Assembly (NCBI RefSeq): GCF_007995055.1
Contig: NZ_VOQQ01000001.1
Coordinates: 1,054,001 to 1,118,000 of the forward strand
Length of the DNA: 64,000 bases
Source: Sphingosinicella ginsenosidimutans
GTDB taxonomy: Bacteria > Pseudomonadota > Alphaproteobacteria > Sphingomonadales > Sphingomonadaceae
Direction: 5' to 3'
This document shows, piece by piece, positions 36,259-45,115 of the stretch. A program made the translations under genes and the position numbers. The notes beneath the pieces were generated by a model. That model searched no databases. It worked only from the letters and a program-made list of their open reading frames with translations, and had not been told where the DNA came from. The stretch's first letter is position 1. Each line of letters opens with the position of its first letter.

Positions 36259-38532
36259 TCAGCCGACCGCGACGCCCTGGCGCTCGGCAAAGTCGGCGAG
36301 CGCGGCACGAAGGTTCGGCGGCGGGGCGGCGAGCAGCCGATCGAGCTCCGCCATCGCGGCGCCGCGATCCAGCGATCGGATCATCGCCTTCACCGGGCCA
36401 ACCGCGGCGGGCGTGATCGAAAGCCGCTTGAGGCCGATGCCGATCAGCGCCAGCGCCTCGAGCGTCCGCCCGCCCATCTCCCCGCACACCCCGACCCGGA
36501 CGCCGGCCGCGTCGCATTGAGCGACGACGCGCCGCAGGAAGCGGAGGATCGCCGGCGACAACCAGTCATAGCGCTCGGCGAGGCGCGGGTTGGAGCGATC
36601 GGCGGCGAACAGGAACTGGGTGAGATCGTTGGTGCCGATCGAGACGAAATCGAGTTTCGGCAGCAGCAGGTCGAGCGTCTCCGCGAGCGCCGGGACCTCG
36701 AGCATACAGCCGTAACGCACCGCGCGGGGGACCATTTTCTTGCGCTCGGCAAGCCAGGCGCGCTGCGCCTCGACCAAGGCCTTCGCCTCGTCGAACTCCC
36801 AGGGCTCGGAGACCATCGGGAACATGATATCGAGCTCGCGCCCCGCGGCCGCCTCCACCAGCGCGCGCGCCTGCGCCTTCATCAGCGCGCCGCGATCGAG
36901 CGCCAGCCGGAGCGCGCGCCAGCCCATCGCCGGATTTTCCTCCCGCTCGTCGCCGCCGTCGAGATAGGGCAGCTGCTTGTCGCCGCCGACGTCGACGGTG
37001 CGGAAGACGACCGGCTTGTCGCCCGCCGCTTCGAGCACCGAGCGATAGAGCCGCGTCTGGCTCTCGCGGCGGGGCAGGGTGGCGGAGACGAGGAACTGGA
37101 ATTCCGTGCGGAACAGGCCGATCCCGTCCGCCCCGGTGGCCGCGAGCGCCGCGACATCGTCGCGCAGGCCGGCATTCACCATCACCATGATCCGCTCGCC
37201 GTCCTTCGTCACCGGCGGCAGGTTGCGCTGCGCGGCATAATGGGCGCGAAGCCGCTGGCTCGCGCTGAGCTTCGTATCGAACGCCTCGGCGACGGCCGGC
37301 GTCGGCCGCGCCCAGGCGACCGCTGCGGTGCCGTCGAGCAGGACGAGATCGCCCTCGGCGATCTGCTGGCGAACGCTGCGGATGCGGCCCAGCATCGGCA
37401 CCCCCATCGCCCGCGCGACGATGGTGACATGCGCGGTGAGCGACCCTTCCTCGAGGATCACGCCCTTCAGTTTGCGCCGATCATATTCGAGCAGCTCGGC
37501 CGGCCCCAGGTTGCGCGCGATCAGGATCGCATCCTGCGGCAGGCTCATCTGCGCCGCGGTGCCGAGCTGGCCGGACACGATGCGAAGCAGCCGGTTCGAC
37601 AGATCGTCGAGATCGTGCATCCGATCGGCGAGCAGCGGATCGTCGATCTGGCGCATGCGCTGCTGCATCCGCTGGCGGACGCGCTCGATCGCCGCCTCGG
37701 CGGTGAGGCCGGAATCGATGCCCTCGTTGATCCGCCGCGCCCAGCCTTCGTCATAGGCGAACATCTTGTAGGTCTCGAGCACCTCCTGATGTTCGCCGAC
37801 CGTGCCGAATTCGGCCTGGCCGGTCATCGCGTCGATCTGTTCGCGCATCCGCGAGAAGGCCGAAAGGACGCGATGACGCTCGACCTCGATATCCTCGGCG
37901 ACCGTATGCTCGATCAGGATTCGCGGCTGATGATAGACGGCGTGGCCGCGCGCCATGCCGACCACGAGCCTGAGGCCCATCAGCCGCGCGGTCCCGGCGT
38001 CGCGCGCCGGATCCGAGGCCTGGACCGCGCGATCGGCCAGCCCGGCATTGGCGATCAGTTCGGACAGGACCATCGCCACCGTCTGCAACGCTTCGATCTC
38101 GATCTCGTCATAGGCCCTCGGATCGGCATGCTGGACCGCCAGCACGCCGATCGCCCGCTCCTTGCGCACGATCGGGACACCCGCGAAGCTATGGAAAAGT
38201 TCCTCGTCCGTTTCGGGGCGGTAGGCGAATTCGGGATGACCCGCCGCTTCCGCGAGATTGAGCACCGCGACATCGCGCGCGATCGATCCGACCAGGCCTT
38301 CGCCGAGCGCGAGCTTGGTGACGTGGACGGCGCTCTGGTTGAGGCCGACGGTCGCATAAAGTTCGAGCAGGCCGTCGCGCAGCAGGTAGATCGAGCAGAC
38401 CTCGCTCGCCATCGCATCGGCGATGATCTTCACCACCTTGTTGAGCTTTGCCTGCGCGCTCGCCTTCGAGGCCATGACCTCGTGCAGGCCGGTCAGGATC
38501 TCGCGCGCGGAGGCGGCGGAGGTGGTGGGCAT
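36259..38532 (-). CDS. ptsP: PTS-Ntr enzyme I (phosphoenolpyruvate-protein phosphotransferase)
   Basis: 757 residues. A GAF domain (about 16-160) precedes enzyme I, the mark of the nitrogen-related PTS. The phosphorylated histidine is in SLTAHVTIVARAMGVPMLG (His368); the PEP-binding barrel shows DVGGDKQLPYLDG, FRTEFQFL, SIGTNDLTQFLFAADRSNP and VGVCGEMGG with the catalytic Cys. It starts a phosphate relay to NPr and EIIA-Ntr, neither of which is in the window, controlling nitrogen/carbon and potassium responses. Confidence 0.94.
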   Translation of the reverse strand: MPTTSAASAREILTGLHEVMASKASAQAKLNKVVKIIADAMASEVCSIYLLRDGLLELYATVGLNQSAVHVTKLALGEGLVGSIARDVAVLNLAEAAGHPEFAYRPETDEELFHSFAGVPIVRKERAIGVLAVQHADPRAYDEIEIEALQTVAMVLSELIANAGLADRAVQASDPARDAGTARLMGLRLVVGMARGHAVYHQPRILIEHTVAEDIEVERHRVLSAFSRMREQIDAMTGQAEFGTVGEHQEVLETYKMFAYDEGWARRINEGIDSGLTAEAAIERVRQRMQQRMRQIDDPLLADRMHDLDDLSNRLLRIVSGQLGTAAQMSLPQDAILIARNLGPAELLEYDRRKLKGVILEEGSLTAHVTIVARAMGVPMLGRIRSVRQQIAEGDLVLLDGTAAVAWARPTPAVAEAFDTKLSASQRLRAHYAAQRNLPPVTKDGERIMVMVNAGLRDDVAALAATGADGIGLFRTEFQFLVSATLPRRESQTRLYRSVLEAAGDKPVVFRTVDVGGDKQLPYLDGGDEREENPAMGWRALRLALDRGALMKAQARALVEAAAGRELDIMFPMVSEPWEFDEAKALVEAQRAWLAERKKMVPRAVRYGCMLEVPALAETLDLLLPKLDFVSIGTNDLTQFLFAADRSNPRLAERYDWLSPAILRFLRRVVAQCDAAGVRVGVCGEMGGRTLEALALIGIGLKRLSITPAAVGPVKAMIRSLDRGAAMAELDRLLAAPPPNLRAALADFAERQGVAVG

Positions 38533-38583
38533 GACACGCGGCTATCAGAAAGCGCGGCCGCTTCCAATGCCGGGAACGACGGC

Positions 38584-39498
38584 TCAGCCGGCCTCGCAGG
38601 GGGCGCAGCCGGCGTCGCCGAGCTCGATCTGGATGGTGACGTGGCCGATGCCGAAGCGGTCGTGCATCAGCCGCTGCGCGTCGGCGAGGAAGGCATCGCC
38701 CGGATGGCCGCCGGCGACGACGAGATGCGTCGTCATCACCGCGGCCGCCGTGCCCATCGGCCAGATGTGGAGATCGTGCACCGCCGCGACGCCGGGCAGG
38801 CCGGCGAGCGCCGCGCGCACCTCCTCCGGCTCGATCCCGTCGGGCACCGCGCCCATCGACAGGAAGACCGACTGGCGCAGCAGGCCCCAGCTGTTCCAGA
38901 AGATCACCGCCGCGATCAGCAGCGAGAGCGCCGGATCGACCCACGCGGCGCCGGTCATGAGGATGATGCCGCCCGCGACGACGACGCCGGCGGAGACCCC
39001 GGCATCCGCCGCCATGTGAAGATAGGCGCCGCGGATATTGAGATCGCGCTTGCGCCCGCGGACGAAAAGCAGCGCGGTGGCAAGGTTGATGACGACGCCA
39101 ACGGCCGCCACGGCGATCATCGGGCCGCCCGAAACCGGCTCGGGCGCCAGCAGCCGCTGCACCGCCTCGGCCGCGATCGCCCCCAACGCGATGAGCAACA
39201 GCACCGCATTGCCGAGCGAGGCGAGGATCGAGGCCCCGTGATAGCCCCAGGTGAAGCGGCTCGACGGCGGTCGCCGGGCAAGGCCGGCGCCGACCCAGGC
39301 GATCGCAAGGCTCACGACGTCGGAGAAATTGTGCCCGGCATCGGCGAGGAGCGCCATCGAATCGGTGATGAGGCCGGCCCCGGCTTCGACCAGCACGAAG
39401 CCCGTGTTGAGGGCGATGCCGATTGCGAAGGCGCGGCCGAAATCGACCGGGCCATGGCTGTGGCCGTTGTGGCTGTGTCCATGATGATGCCCGGCCAC
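38584..39498 (-). CDS. Cation diffusion facilitator (Zn/Co/Cd efflux)
   Basis: 304 residues, inner membrane. A His-rich N-terminus (HHHGHSHNGHSHG) captures metal. Six membrane helices follow, with the transport-site residues in LLADAGHNFSDVVSLAIAW (helix 2) and YLHMAADAGVSAGVV (helix 5). The C-terminal cytoplasmic dimerisation domain is complete (VHDLHIWPMGTAAAVMTTHL), ending in a CAPC motif. Close to CzcD/ZitB. A proton antiporter that exports divalent metals; no metal regulator lies next to it. Confidence 0.93.
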   Translation of the reverse strand: MAGHHHGHSHNGHSHGPVDFGRAFAIGIALNTGFVLVEAGAGLITDSMALLADAGHNFSDVVSLAIAWVGAGLARRPPSSRFTWGYHGASILASLGNAVLLLIALGAIAAEAVQRLLAPEPVSGGPMIAVAAVGVVINLATALLFVRGRKRDLNIRGAYLHMAADAGVSAGVVVAGGIILMTGAAWVDPALSLLIAAVIFWNSWGLLRQSVFLSMGAVPDGIEPEEVRAALAGLPGVAAVHDLHIWPMGTAAAVMTTHLVVAGGHPGDAFLADAQRLMHDRFGIGHVTIQIELGDAGCAPCEAG

Positions 39499-39549
39499 AT
39501 TCGCCTCCGCTGCCCCGAGGGATGACTAGCGCGAGGCGCCGATGTGATA

Positions 39550-40419
39550 CTAGCCCAGCGTTTCGACGAGCCAGTCGTGGAACAGGCGCACCGGCCGCCG
39601 ATCGAGCGCCGCGCGGCGGCAGGCGAAGCGATAGGCATGGGCGCTGGTGGCGACCACGTCGAACAGGCGCACCAGCCGGGGATCGCTGGCGCCGTCCAGA
39701 TGCGCCTCGAACATGAAGGCGATGCCGAGGCCCTGCGCGGCCGAGCCGAGCATCACCTGGCCGGAATCGAATTCGTCCAGTTCCGCCGGCGCGAGCCCCG
39801 GCACCCCCGCCGCCCGCCGCCACGAATCGAAGGCGTCGGGGAGGTCGCGGTGGACGAGCACGGTCGCGCGGGCCAGATCGGCGGGGGTCCTGAAGCGCGC
39901 CGCCGTCTCGGGCGATCCGATCGCGACGATCCCGCCCGTCGGGATGGTGCGGCTGTAAAGCGCCGGATCGACCGCCCGGGTCAGGACGATCGCCGCATCG
40001 AGCTCGTCATCGAGCCGGGCAAGGGCGCCCGGGCCGGTGTCGAGATCGATATGCAGGTCGGCATGGCGCGCGCGCAGCTCCGCGAGCTTCGGGATCAGGC
40101 GGAAGGAGGCGAAAAGCGGCGGCACACCGAGCCGCAGACGAAGCGCGTCATCGCCATCGGCCGGCAGCACCATCGCCCGAGCCAGCGCATCGAGCGCCGG
40201 ACCGAGGTCCGCCAGCAGCCGGGCGCCGTCGGCGTTCAGGCGCACCGACTGGTGGCCGCGCTCGAAAAGCGGCCTCCCGACATGGCGTTCAAGCGCCTGG
40301 ATCCGGCGGGAGAGCGCGGGGGAGGACAAGGCAAGCGCATCGGCGGCGGCCTTGACCGAACCGAGCCGGGCGGTCTGGACGAAGGCCTCGACGGCCGTCA
40401 GGGGCGGGAGCCTTTTCAT
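39550..40419 (-). CDS. LysR family regulator
   Basis: 289 residues from ATG 40419, with GGAGG six bases upstream. The N-terminal HTH (PPLTAVEAFVQTARLGSVKA, then LSSPALSRRIQALERHVGR) resembles the GcvA-like subgroup, followed by the usual two-lobed effector domain. A 13-bp perfect dyad lies 17 bases before the start codon, so autoregulation is likely. The divergent side holds a probable small RNA or leader and the CDC48 gene rather than a metabolic operon. Confidence 0.9.
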   Translation of the reverse strand: MKRLPPLTAVEAFVQTARLGSVKAAADALALSSPALSRRIQALERHVGRPLFERGHQSVRLNADGARLLADLGPALDALARAMVLPADGDDALRLRLGVPPLFASFRLIPKLAELRARHADLHIDLDTGPGALARLDDELDAAIVLTRAVDPALYSRTIPTGGIVAIGSPETAARFRTPADLARATVLVHRDLPDAFDSWRRAAGVPGLAPAELDEFDSGQVMLGSAAQGLGIAFMFEAHLDGASDPRLVRLFDVVATSAHAYRFACRRAALDRRPVRLFHDWLVETLG

Positions 40420-40435
40420 CGCCGGCCTCCACTTT

Positions 40436-40448
40436 TGTGCGGCGCACA
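40436..40448. promoter_or_regulatory. Perfect 13-bp dyad before the LysR gene
   Basis: TGTGCGGCGCACA is a perfect inverted repeat (6-1-6) located 17 bases before the LysR start on the minus strand. A position overlapping the leader or promoter suits an autoregulatory site, although classical LysR boxes are T-N11-A. Confidence 0.35.
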
Positions 40449-40499
40449 TTGCATTTGGACGACGCCGCGTTGCGGTCCTGCGTTGTTTTCCCCCGGAAT

Positions 40500-40646
40500 C
40501 CAGTCGGATTCAAGATGCAAAAGTTGCATGTGCGAATGTTTTCTTCGCACTTGCACAAAATCCTTCGCGGCCGCAAAAAGCCCCTGCCTTTCAGGCATCC
40601 TCTCCTAAAAACTTTCAGGCCGGCCTTCGGGTCGGCCTTTCTTTTT
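40500..40646 (+). ncRNA. Probable small RNA or structured leader
   Basis: A compact run of stem-loops with no coding frame ends in a real terminator. ATGCAA/TTGCAT (40515-40529) and GTGCGAA/TTCGCAC (40530-40550) abut. Next come a small CCTG/CAGG hairpin, an unpaired CCTCTCCTAAAAAC stretch (anti-Shine-Dalgarno-like), and the terminator at 40617-40646. Because the terminator precedes cdc48 by 65 bases, the transcript is either a free sRNA or an attenuator leader. The 5' end is not defined. Confidence 0.45.
40617..40646 (+). terminator. Rho-independent terminator upstream of the CDC48 gene
   Basis: AGGCCGGC (40617-40624) pairs with GTCGGCCT (40631-40638; one G-T pair) and is followed by TTCTTTTTG. 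No protein gene on the plus strand ends here (the neighbour upstream is LysR on the minus strand), so it must end a non-coding RNA or act in a leader. Confidence 0.75.
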
Positions 40647-40710
40647 GTCCGCGCCCGGTTGGCCGATCCCCAAGCGCTGCCTATGTGGGTGCGCTGGCAA
40701 GGAGACGAGC

Positions 40711-43011
40711 ATGGCCGATAGCGAATCCAAGGCGAGACGGCTCCAGGTCGCGACGATGCGGCCCGACGACAGCGGCCGGGGCATCGCCCGCCTGCCGCGC
40801 GCGCTGATGACCGAGATGGGCCTGGCCGAGGGCGACGTGATCGAGCTGGTCGGCAAGCGCGCCACGCCGGCCCGCGCCGTCGGCCCCTATCCCGAGGACG
40901 AGGGGCTGGAGATCATCCGACTCGACGGCCTCCAGCGCGCCAATGCCGAGATCGGATCGGGCGATTTCGTCGAGATCCGCAAGGCCGAGGCCAAGCCGGC
41001 CCAGCGCGTCGTCTTCGCGCCGGCGCAGAAGAATCTCCGCCTCCAGGGCTCGGCCCAGGCGCTGAAGCGCAGCTTCGGGATGAAGCCGCTCACCGCCGGC
41101 GACGTCGTCTCGACCACCGGGCAGCAGCAGATCACCCGCGGCGACATCCCGCCCGAGCTTCGCCAGATGCTCACCGCGCCGGCCTATGCGCTGCAGGAAA
41201 TCCGCCTTGTCGTCGTGTCGACCGCGCCCAAGGGCATCGTCCTCATCGACGCCAATACCGAGGTCGAGCTGCGCCCCGAATATACCGAGGCGAACGAGAA
41301 GCGCCGCGCCGACGTCACCTATGACGATCTCGGCGGCATCGGCTCGACGATCGACCAGCTTCGCGAGATGGTCGAGCTGCCGCTGCGCTATCCAGAGATT
41401 TTCGAGCGGCTCGGCGTCGATCCGCCCAAGGGCGTGCTGCTCCATGGCCCGCCCGGCACCGGCAAGACCCGGCTCGCCCGCGCGGTCGCCAACGAAAGCG
41501 ACGCCAGCTTCTTCCATATCGCCGGCCCCGAAATCATGGGCTCGGCCTATGGCGAGAGCGAGAAGAAGCTGCGCGAGCTGTTCGAGGAAGCGGGCAAGGC
41601 CGCGCCTTCGATCATCTTTATCGACGAGATCGATTCGATCGCGCCCAAGCGCGGCCAGGTGACCGGCGAGACCGAAAAGCGCCTCGTCGCCCAGCTGCTC
41701 ACCCTGCTCGACGGACTGGAGCCGCGCCAGAACCTCGTCGTCATCGCGGCGACCAACCGTCCCGAGGCGATCGACGAGGCGCTGCGCCGGCCCGGCCGGT
41801 TCGACCGCGAGATCGTGATCGGCGTGCCGGACGAGAACGGCCGGCGCGAGATCCTCGCCATCCACACCCGCGGCATGCCGCTCGCCGACGGCGTCGATCT
41901 CAAGCTGCTGGCCCGCCAGACCTATGGCTTCGTCGGCGCCGACCTTGCCGCCCTCACCCGTGAGGCGGCGATCGAGGCGGTGCGCCGGATCATGCCAAAG
42001 CTCAATCTGGAGGACGGCACGATCCCGCCCGAGGTGCTCGACAACCTGTCGGTCACCCGCAAGGATTTCGAGGAAGCGCTGAAGCGCGTCCAGCCCTCGG
42101 CGATGCGCGAGGTGATGGTGCAGATGCCCGATGTCGGCTGGGACGATATCGGCGGCGTCGACGAGGCCCGCGAGCGGCTGCGCGAGGGCGTTGAATTGCC
42201 ACTGAAGCATCCCGAGAGCTTCCGCCGGCTCGGCATCCGCCCGGCCAAGGGCTTCCTGCTCTATGGACCGCCGGGCACCGGCAAGACGCTGCTCGCCAAG
42301 GCGACCGCGCGCGAGGCGGAGGCGAATTTCATCGCCACCAAGAGCTCGGACCTCCTGTCCAAATGGTATGGCGAGAGCGAGCAGCAGATCGCGCGCCTGT
42401 TCGCCCGCGCCCGCCAGGTCGCGCCGACCGTGATCTTCATCGACGAGCTGGACAGCCTGGTCCCGGCGCGGGGCGGCGGGCTCGGCGAGCCGCAGGTGAC
42501 CGAGCGGGTGGTCAACACGATCCTTGCCGAGATGGACGGGCTGGAGGAACTCCAGTCGGTCGTCGTCATCGGCGCGACCAACCGGCCCAACCTGATCGAT
42601 CCGGCGCTGCTTCGGCCGGGCCGCTTCGACGAGCTGATCTACGTTCCCGTCCCCGACGAGGCGGGCCGGCGCCACATCCTTGGCATCCACACCAAGGGGA
42701 TGCCGCTGGCCGACGATGTCGATCTCGACCTGCTCGCGGCCAAGACGGAGCGCTTCACCGGAGCGGACCTTGAGGACCTGGTCCGCCGCGCCGGCCTGAT
42801 GGCGCTGCGCGAGCATATCGAGGCGACGAGCGTCACGATGGCCGAATTCAATCGCGCACTGGCGGAGACCCGCGCCTCGGTGACGGCGGAAATGGAAAAT
42901 GAATATGCCCAGATCCAGGCGAGCCTGAAGCAGGACGCGATGAGCGCCGGCACGTCGGGAATCGGCTTCATCACCCCGGGGATGCTCACGCCGCGCGGGT
43001 CGAAGGCCTGA
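40711..43011 (+). CDS. CDC48/p97-type double AAA+ ATPase
   Basis: 766 residues from an ATG with GGAG upstream. An N-terminal double-psi-barrel-like domain (about 9-185, RGIARLPRALMTEMGLAEGD) is followed by two AAA modules: GPPGTGKT at 246-253 with FIDEIDSIAPKRG, and GPPGTGKT at 519-526 with FIDELDSLVPARG. Both have arginine-finger RRPGRFDREI or RPGRFDELI stretches. This is the layout of archaeal VAT and eukaryotic p97, a hexameric unfoldase. Bacterial members are scattered and their substrates unknown. It stands alone, with no proteasome or ubiquitin-like genes nearby. Confidence 0.93.
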   Translation: MADSESKARRLQVATMRPDDSGRGIARLPRALMTEMGLAEGDVIELVGKRATPARAVGPYPEDEGLEIIRLDGLQRANAEIGSGDFVEIRKAEAKPAQRVVFAPAQKNLRLQGSAQALKRSFGMKPLTAGDVVSTTGQQQITRGDIPPELRQMLTAPAYALQEIRLVVVSTAPKGIVLIDANTEVELRPEYTEANEKRRADVTYDDLGGIGSTIDQLREMVELPLRYPEIFERLGVDPPKGVLLHGPPGTGKTRLARAVANESDASFFHIAGPEIMGSAYGESEKKLRELFEEAGKAAPSIIFIDEIDSIAPKRGQVTGETEKRLVAQLLTLLDGLEPRQNLVVIAATNRPEAIDEALRRPGRFDREIVIGVPDENGRREILAIHTRGMPLADGVDLKLLARQTYGFVGADLAALTREAAIEAVRRIMPKLNLEDGTIPPEVLDNLSVTRKDFEEALKRVQPSAMREVMVQMPDVGWDDIGGVDEARERLREGVELPLKHPESFRRLGIRPAKGFLLYGPPGTGKTLLAKATAREAEANFIATKSSDLLSKWYGESEQQIARLFARARQVAPTVIFIDELDSLVPARGGGLGEPQVTERVVNTILAEMDGLEELQSVVVIGATNRPNLIDPALLRPGRFDELIYVPVPDEAGRRHILGIHTKGMPLADDVDLDLLAAKTERFTGADLEDLVRRAGLMALREHIEATSVTMAEFNRALAETRASVTAEMENEYAQIQASLKQDAMSAGTSGIGFITPGMLTPRGSKA

Positions 43012-43166
43012 CGCGCGGCCGTCGCGGGCGGCCGGAAACAGCCGTGCGGATCGGGCGTTGATCGCCTGGCGCACCGCCCGGTTCGTTCCGGGTCAGGTCC
43101 AGCTTGCCGCTTGCCAAGGCCGCGCCGATTTGCGAACCCGTCACCTTTCTTCGAATGGAAGCGAAT

Positions 43167-43784
43167 ATGTCAGCATCACTTGAGCAGGCCCCGCGCGATC
43201 GACGTTACGCGCGGGCGACGGGGGGCGGCCCGCTCTGGCAATTCCTGATCGGCTTCATCAAACATCCGGTGATGGTCGGCTCGGTGATCCCGTCGACCAG
43301 AGCGGTGATCGACAAGATGCTGGGCCGCGTCGATTGGGCGAACTGCAAGCTGTTCGTCGAATATGGCCCGGGCGTCGGCACCTTCACGGAACATGTCCTG
43401 GCGCGCATGGCCCCCGATGCGACGCTGATCGCGATCGACACCAATCCCGATTTCATCCGCTATCTCGACGGCAAGTTCACCGACAGCCGCCTGCTCGCGA
43501 TCAACGGCTCGGCGGCGGACGTTCGGCAGATCATCGCCGATTGCGGCTTCGATCATGCCGACTACATCCTGTCCGGCCTTCCTTTCTCGACCCTTCCGGC
43601 CGGCGTCGGCCCGAAGATCGCCGAGGAAACCTACAAGGCGCTCCGTCCCGGCGGTGCCTTCCTGGTCTATCAGTTCAAGGCGAAGGTGCGCGATTTCATG
43701 GCGCCGCATTTCGACCGGATCGACAAGGGCTTCGAGTGGGTCAACGTGCCCCCCTGCCACCTCTTCTGGGGCTGGAAGTCGTAG
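43167..43784 (+). CDS. SAM-dependent methyltransferase, phospholipid N-methyltransferase-like
   Basis: 205 residues. An amphipathic N-terminal region (WQFLIGFIKHPVMVGSVIPS) precedes the SAM-binding loop LFVEYGPGVGTFTEHVL (about 62-78), and DYILSGLPFSTLP (about 132-144) is the motif IV region. The pattern matches PmtA/phosphatidylethanolamine N-methyltransferases and KsgA-like enzymes acting at membranes. It lies tail-to-tail with a cardiolipin-synthase-like gene, suggesting a lipid context. The ATG at 43167 is preferred over one 21 codons earlier. Confidence 0.8.
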   Translation: MSASLEQAPRDRRYARATGGGPLWQFLIGFIKHPVMVGSVIPSTRAVIDKMLGRVDWANCKLFVEYGPGVGTFTEHVLARMAPDATLIAIDTNPDFIRYLDGKFTDSRLLAINGSAADVRQIIADCGFDHADYILSGLPFSTLPAGVGPKIAEETYKALRPGGAFLVYQFKAKVRDFMAPHFDRIDKGFEWVNVPPCHLFWGWKS

Positions 43785-43787
43785 CCC

Positions 43788-44966
43788 TCAGCGCCGCCGC
43801 AGCGGCGTGAAGTTCAGCCTTTTGGCCAGATTGTAGTCGGCGGTCGCAACCAGGAACCAGGCGACGCTCCATTTCAGCCGGTTCCACCAGGTCGAATTGG
43901 CGCGATGCGCCTCGCGCGTGATGCGCTTGCTCGCCGCCGCCTCGCCGTCGACGAAGCGGCGCATCATCTCGGCGAAGTCGGCATCGTCGATCCGAAGCAT
44001 CATCTCCAGGTTGAGATAGAGGCTCCTGAGATCGAAATTGGCCGATCCGATATGGACGACATTGTCGAGCACGATCAGCTTCGAATGAAGCTTGGTCGCC
44101 TGATATTCGTAGACCTCGACCCCGCGCTTCAGCATCCGCCCGTAGAAGAAGCGGCTCGAATTGATCGTCCATTGATGATCGGTGATCGCCGGGGTGATGA
44201 CCCGGGCGCGGCCGCGCTTCGCCACGCCGAAGATCCGCCGCAACATCGACAGGCTCGGCGCGAAATAGGCGACCAGGATGTCGAGCCGTGTCGCCACCAT
44301 CATGTCGCCCTTCAGCGAACGGGCCCAGGGGGAAAGCCGCCGCGTCGGGCCGCCGAACAGCCAGTAGAGCGCGCCGTCCCGCGTGCTGTAGCGGCTGAGC
44401 ATGCGCCGCAGCTTGCGGATCGAATCGTCGTCATCCTCCGCCCATCGGAACACCGCCTCGAAATAGCCGGTGAGGCAGGCGACGCTCGGCCCCTCCACCA
44501 TCAGGCCGAGATCGCGCCACGCCCCGTCCTCGATCCGCCCGAAATAATCGGCCGAAATGTTGAAGCCGCCGATGATCGTGCGCGCGCCATCGGCGAGCGC
44601 CAGCTTCTGGTGATTGCGGAGCAGATAGCGCCGCCCCCAGCGCGGCACGAATCGGCAGAAGCGCGCGCCGGCATCGATCAATGGCTGGAAGAATCCGGCC
44701 GGCGCGCCGGATGCGCCGAAATCGTCGATCAGGAGCGAGACCTGAACCCCGCGTTCCTGCGCCCGCACCAGCGCGTCGCGCACCCGCCGGCCCACCGGAT
44801 CGTCGCACCAGATATAATAGAGCAGGCGGAGCGATTCCGTCGCACCGTCGATCAGGTCGATCAGCGCCTCCAGCCGCTGCGGCCCTTCGGGAAGCAGCGT
44901 CAGCCGGTTGCCCGAGATGTCGACCGGCGCGAGCCGCGACGATTCGGTCTGTCCCGCATCTGCCAT
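43788..44966 (-). CDS. Phospholipase D-family cardiolipin synthase-like enzyme
   Basis: 392 residues with two HKD motifs: NHQKLALAD (His119, Lys121, Asp126) and LHSKLIVLD (His294, Lys296, Asp301). Each is followed by its strand partner (GGFNIS, IGSANFD). Such enzymes join phosphatidyl groups to make cardiolipin. It lacks the N-terminal membrane helices of ClsA and is closest in layout to ClsB/ClsC. The start is taken at MADAGQTES (44966); the frame is open 19 codons further. Confidence 0.88.
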   Translation of the reverse strand: MADAGQTESSRLAPVDISGNRLTLLPEGPQRLEALIDLIDGATESLRLLYYIWCDDPVGRRVRDALVRAQERGVQVSLLIDDFGASGAPAGFFQPLIDAGARFCRFVPRWGRRYLLRNHQKLALADGARTIIGGFNISADYFGRIEDGAWRDLGLMVEGPSVACLTGYFEAVFRWAEDDDDSIRKLRRMLSRYSTRDGALYWLFGGPTRRLSPWARSLKGDMMVATRLDILVAYFAPSLSMLRRIFGVAKRGRARVITPAITDHQWTINSSRFFYGRMLKRGVEVYEYQATKLHSKLIVLDNVVHIGSANFDLRSLYLNLEMMLRIDDADFAEMMRRFVDGEAAASKRITREAHRANSTWWNRLKWSVAWFLVATADYNLAKRLNFTPLRRR

Positions 44967-45115
44967 CGCCCCCGGCCTAGCCGGACGCGGCGGCGCGGGG
45001 AAGGCGCGTGCGACCGAAGGCATCGGTTGGCTGGCCGGACTCGATCGAAAACTCCGGCTCCCTGGCCGGGAGGGGAGATGTTTCGCTGGCTGCCGATTGG
45101 GCTTAGGGCGGTTCG

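Noticed and set aside
36121..39525. 1134-codon open frame on the plus strand
   Set aside because: Covers ptsP and the CDF exporter in antisense; HRxD-type low-complexity shadow.
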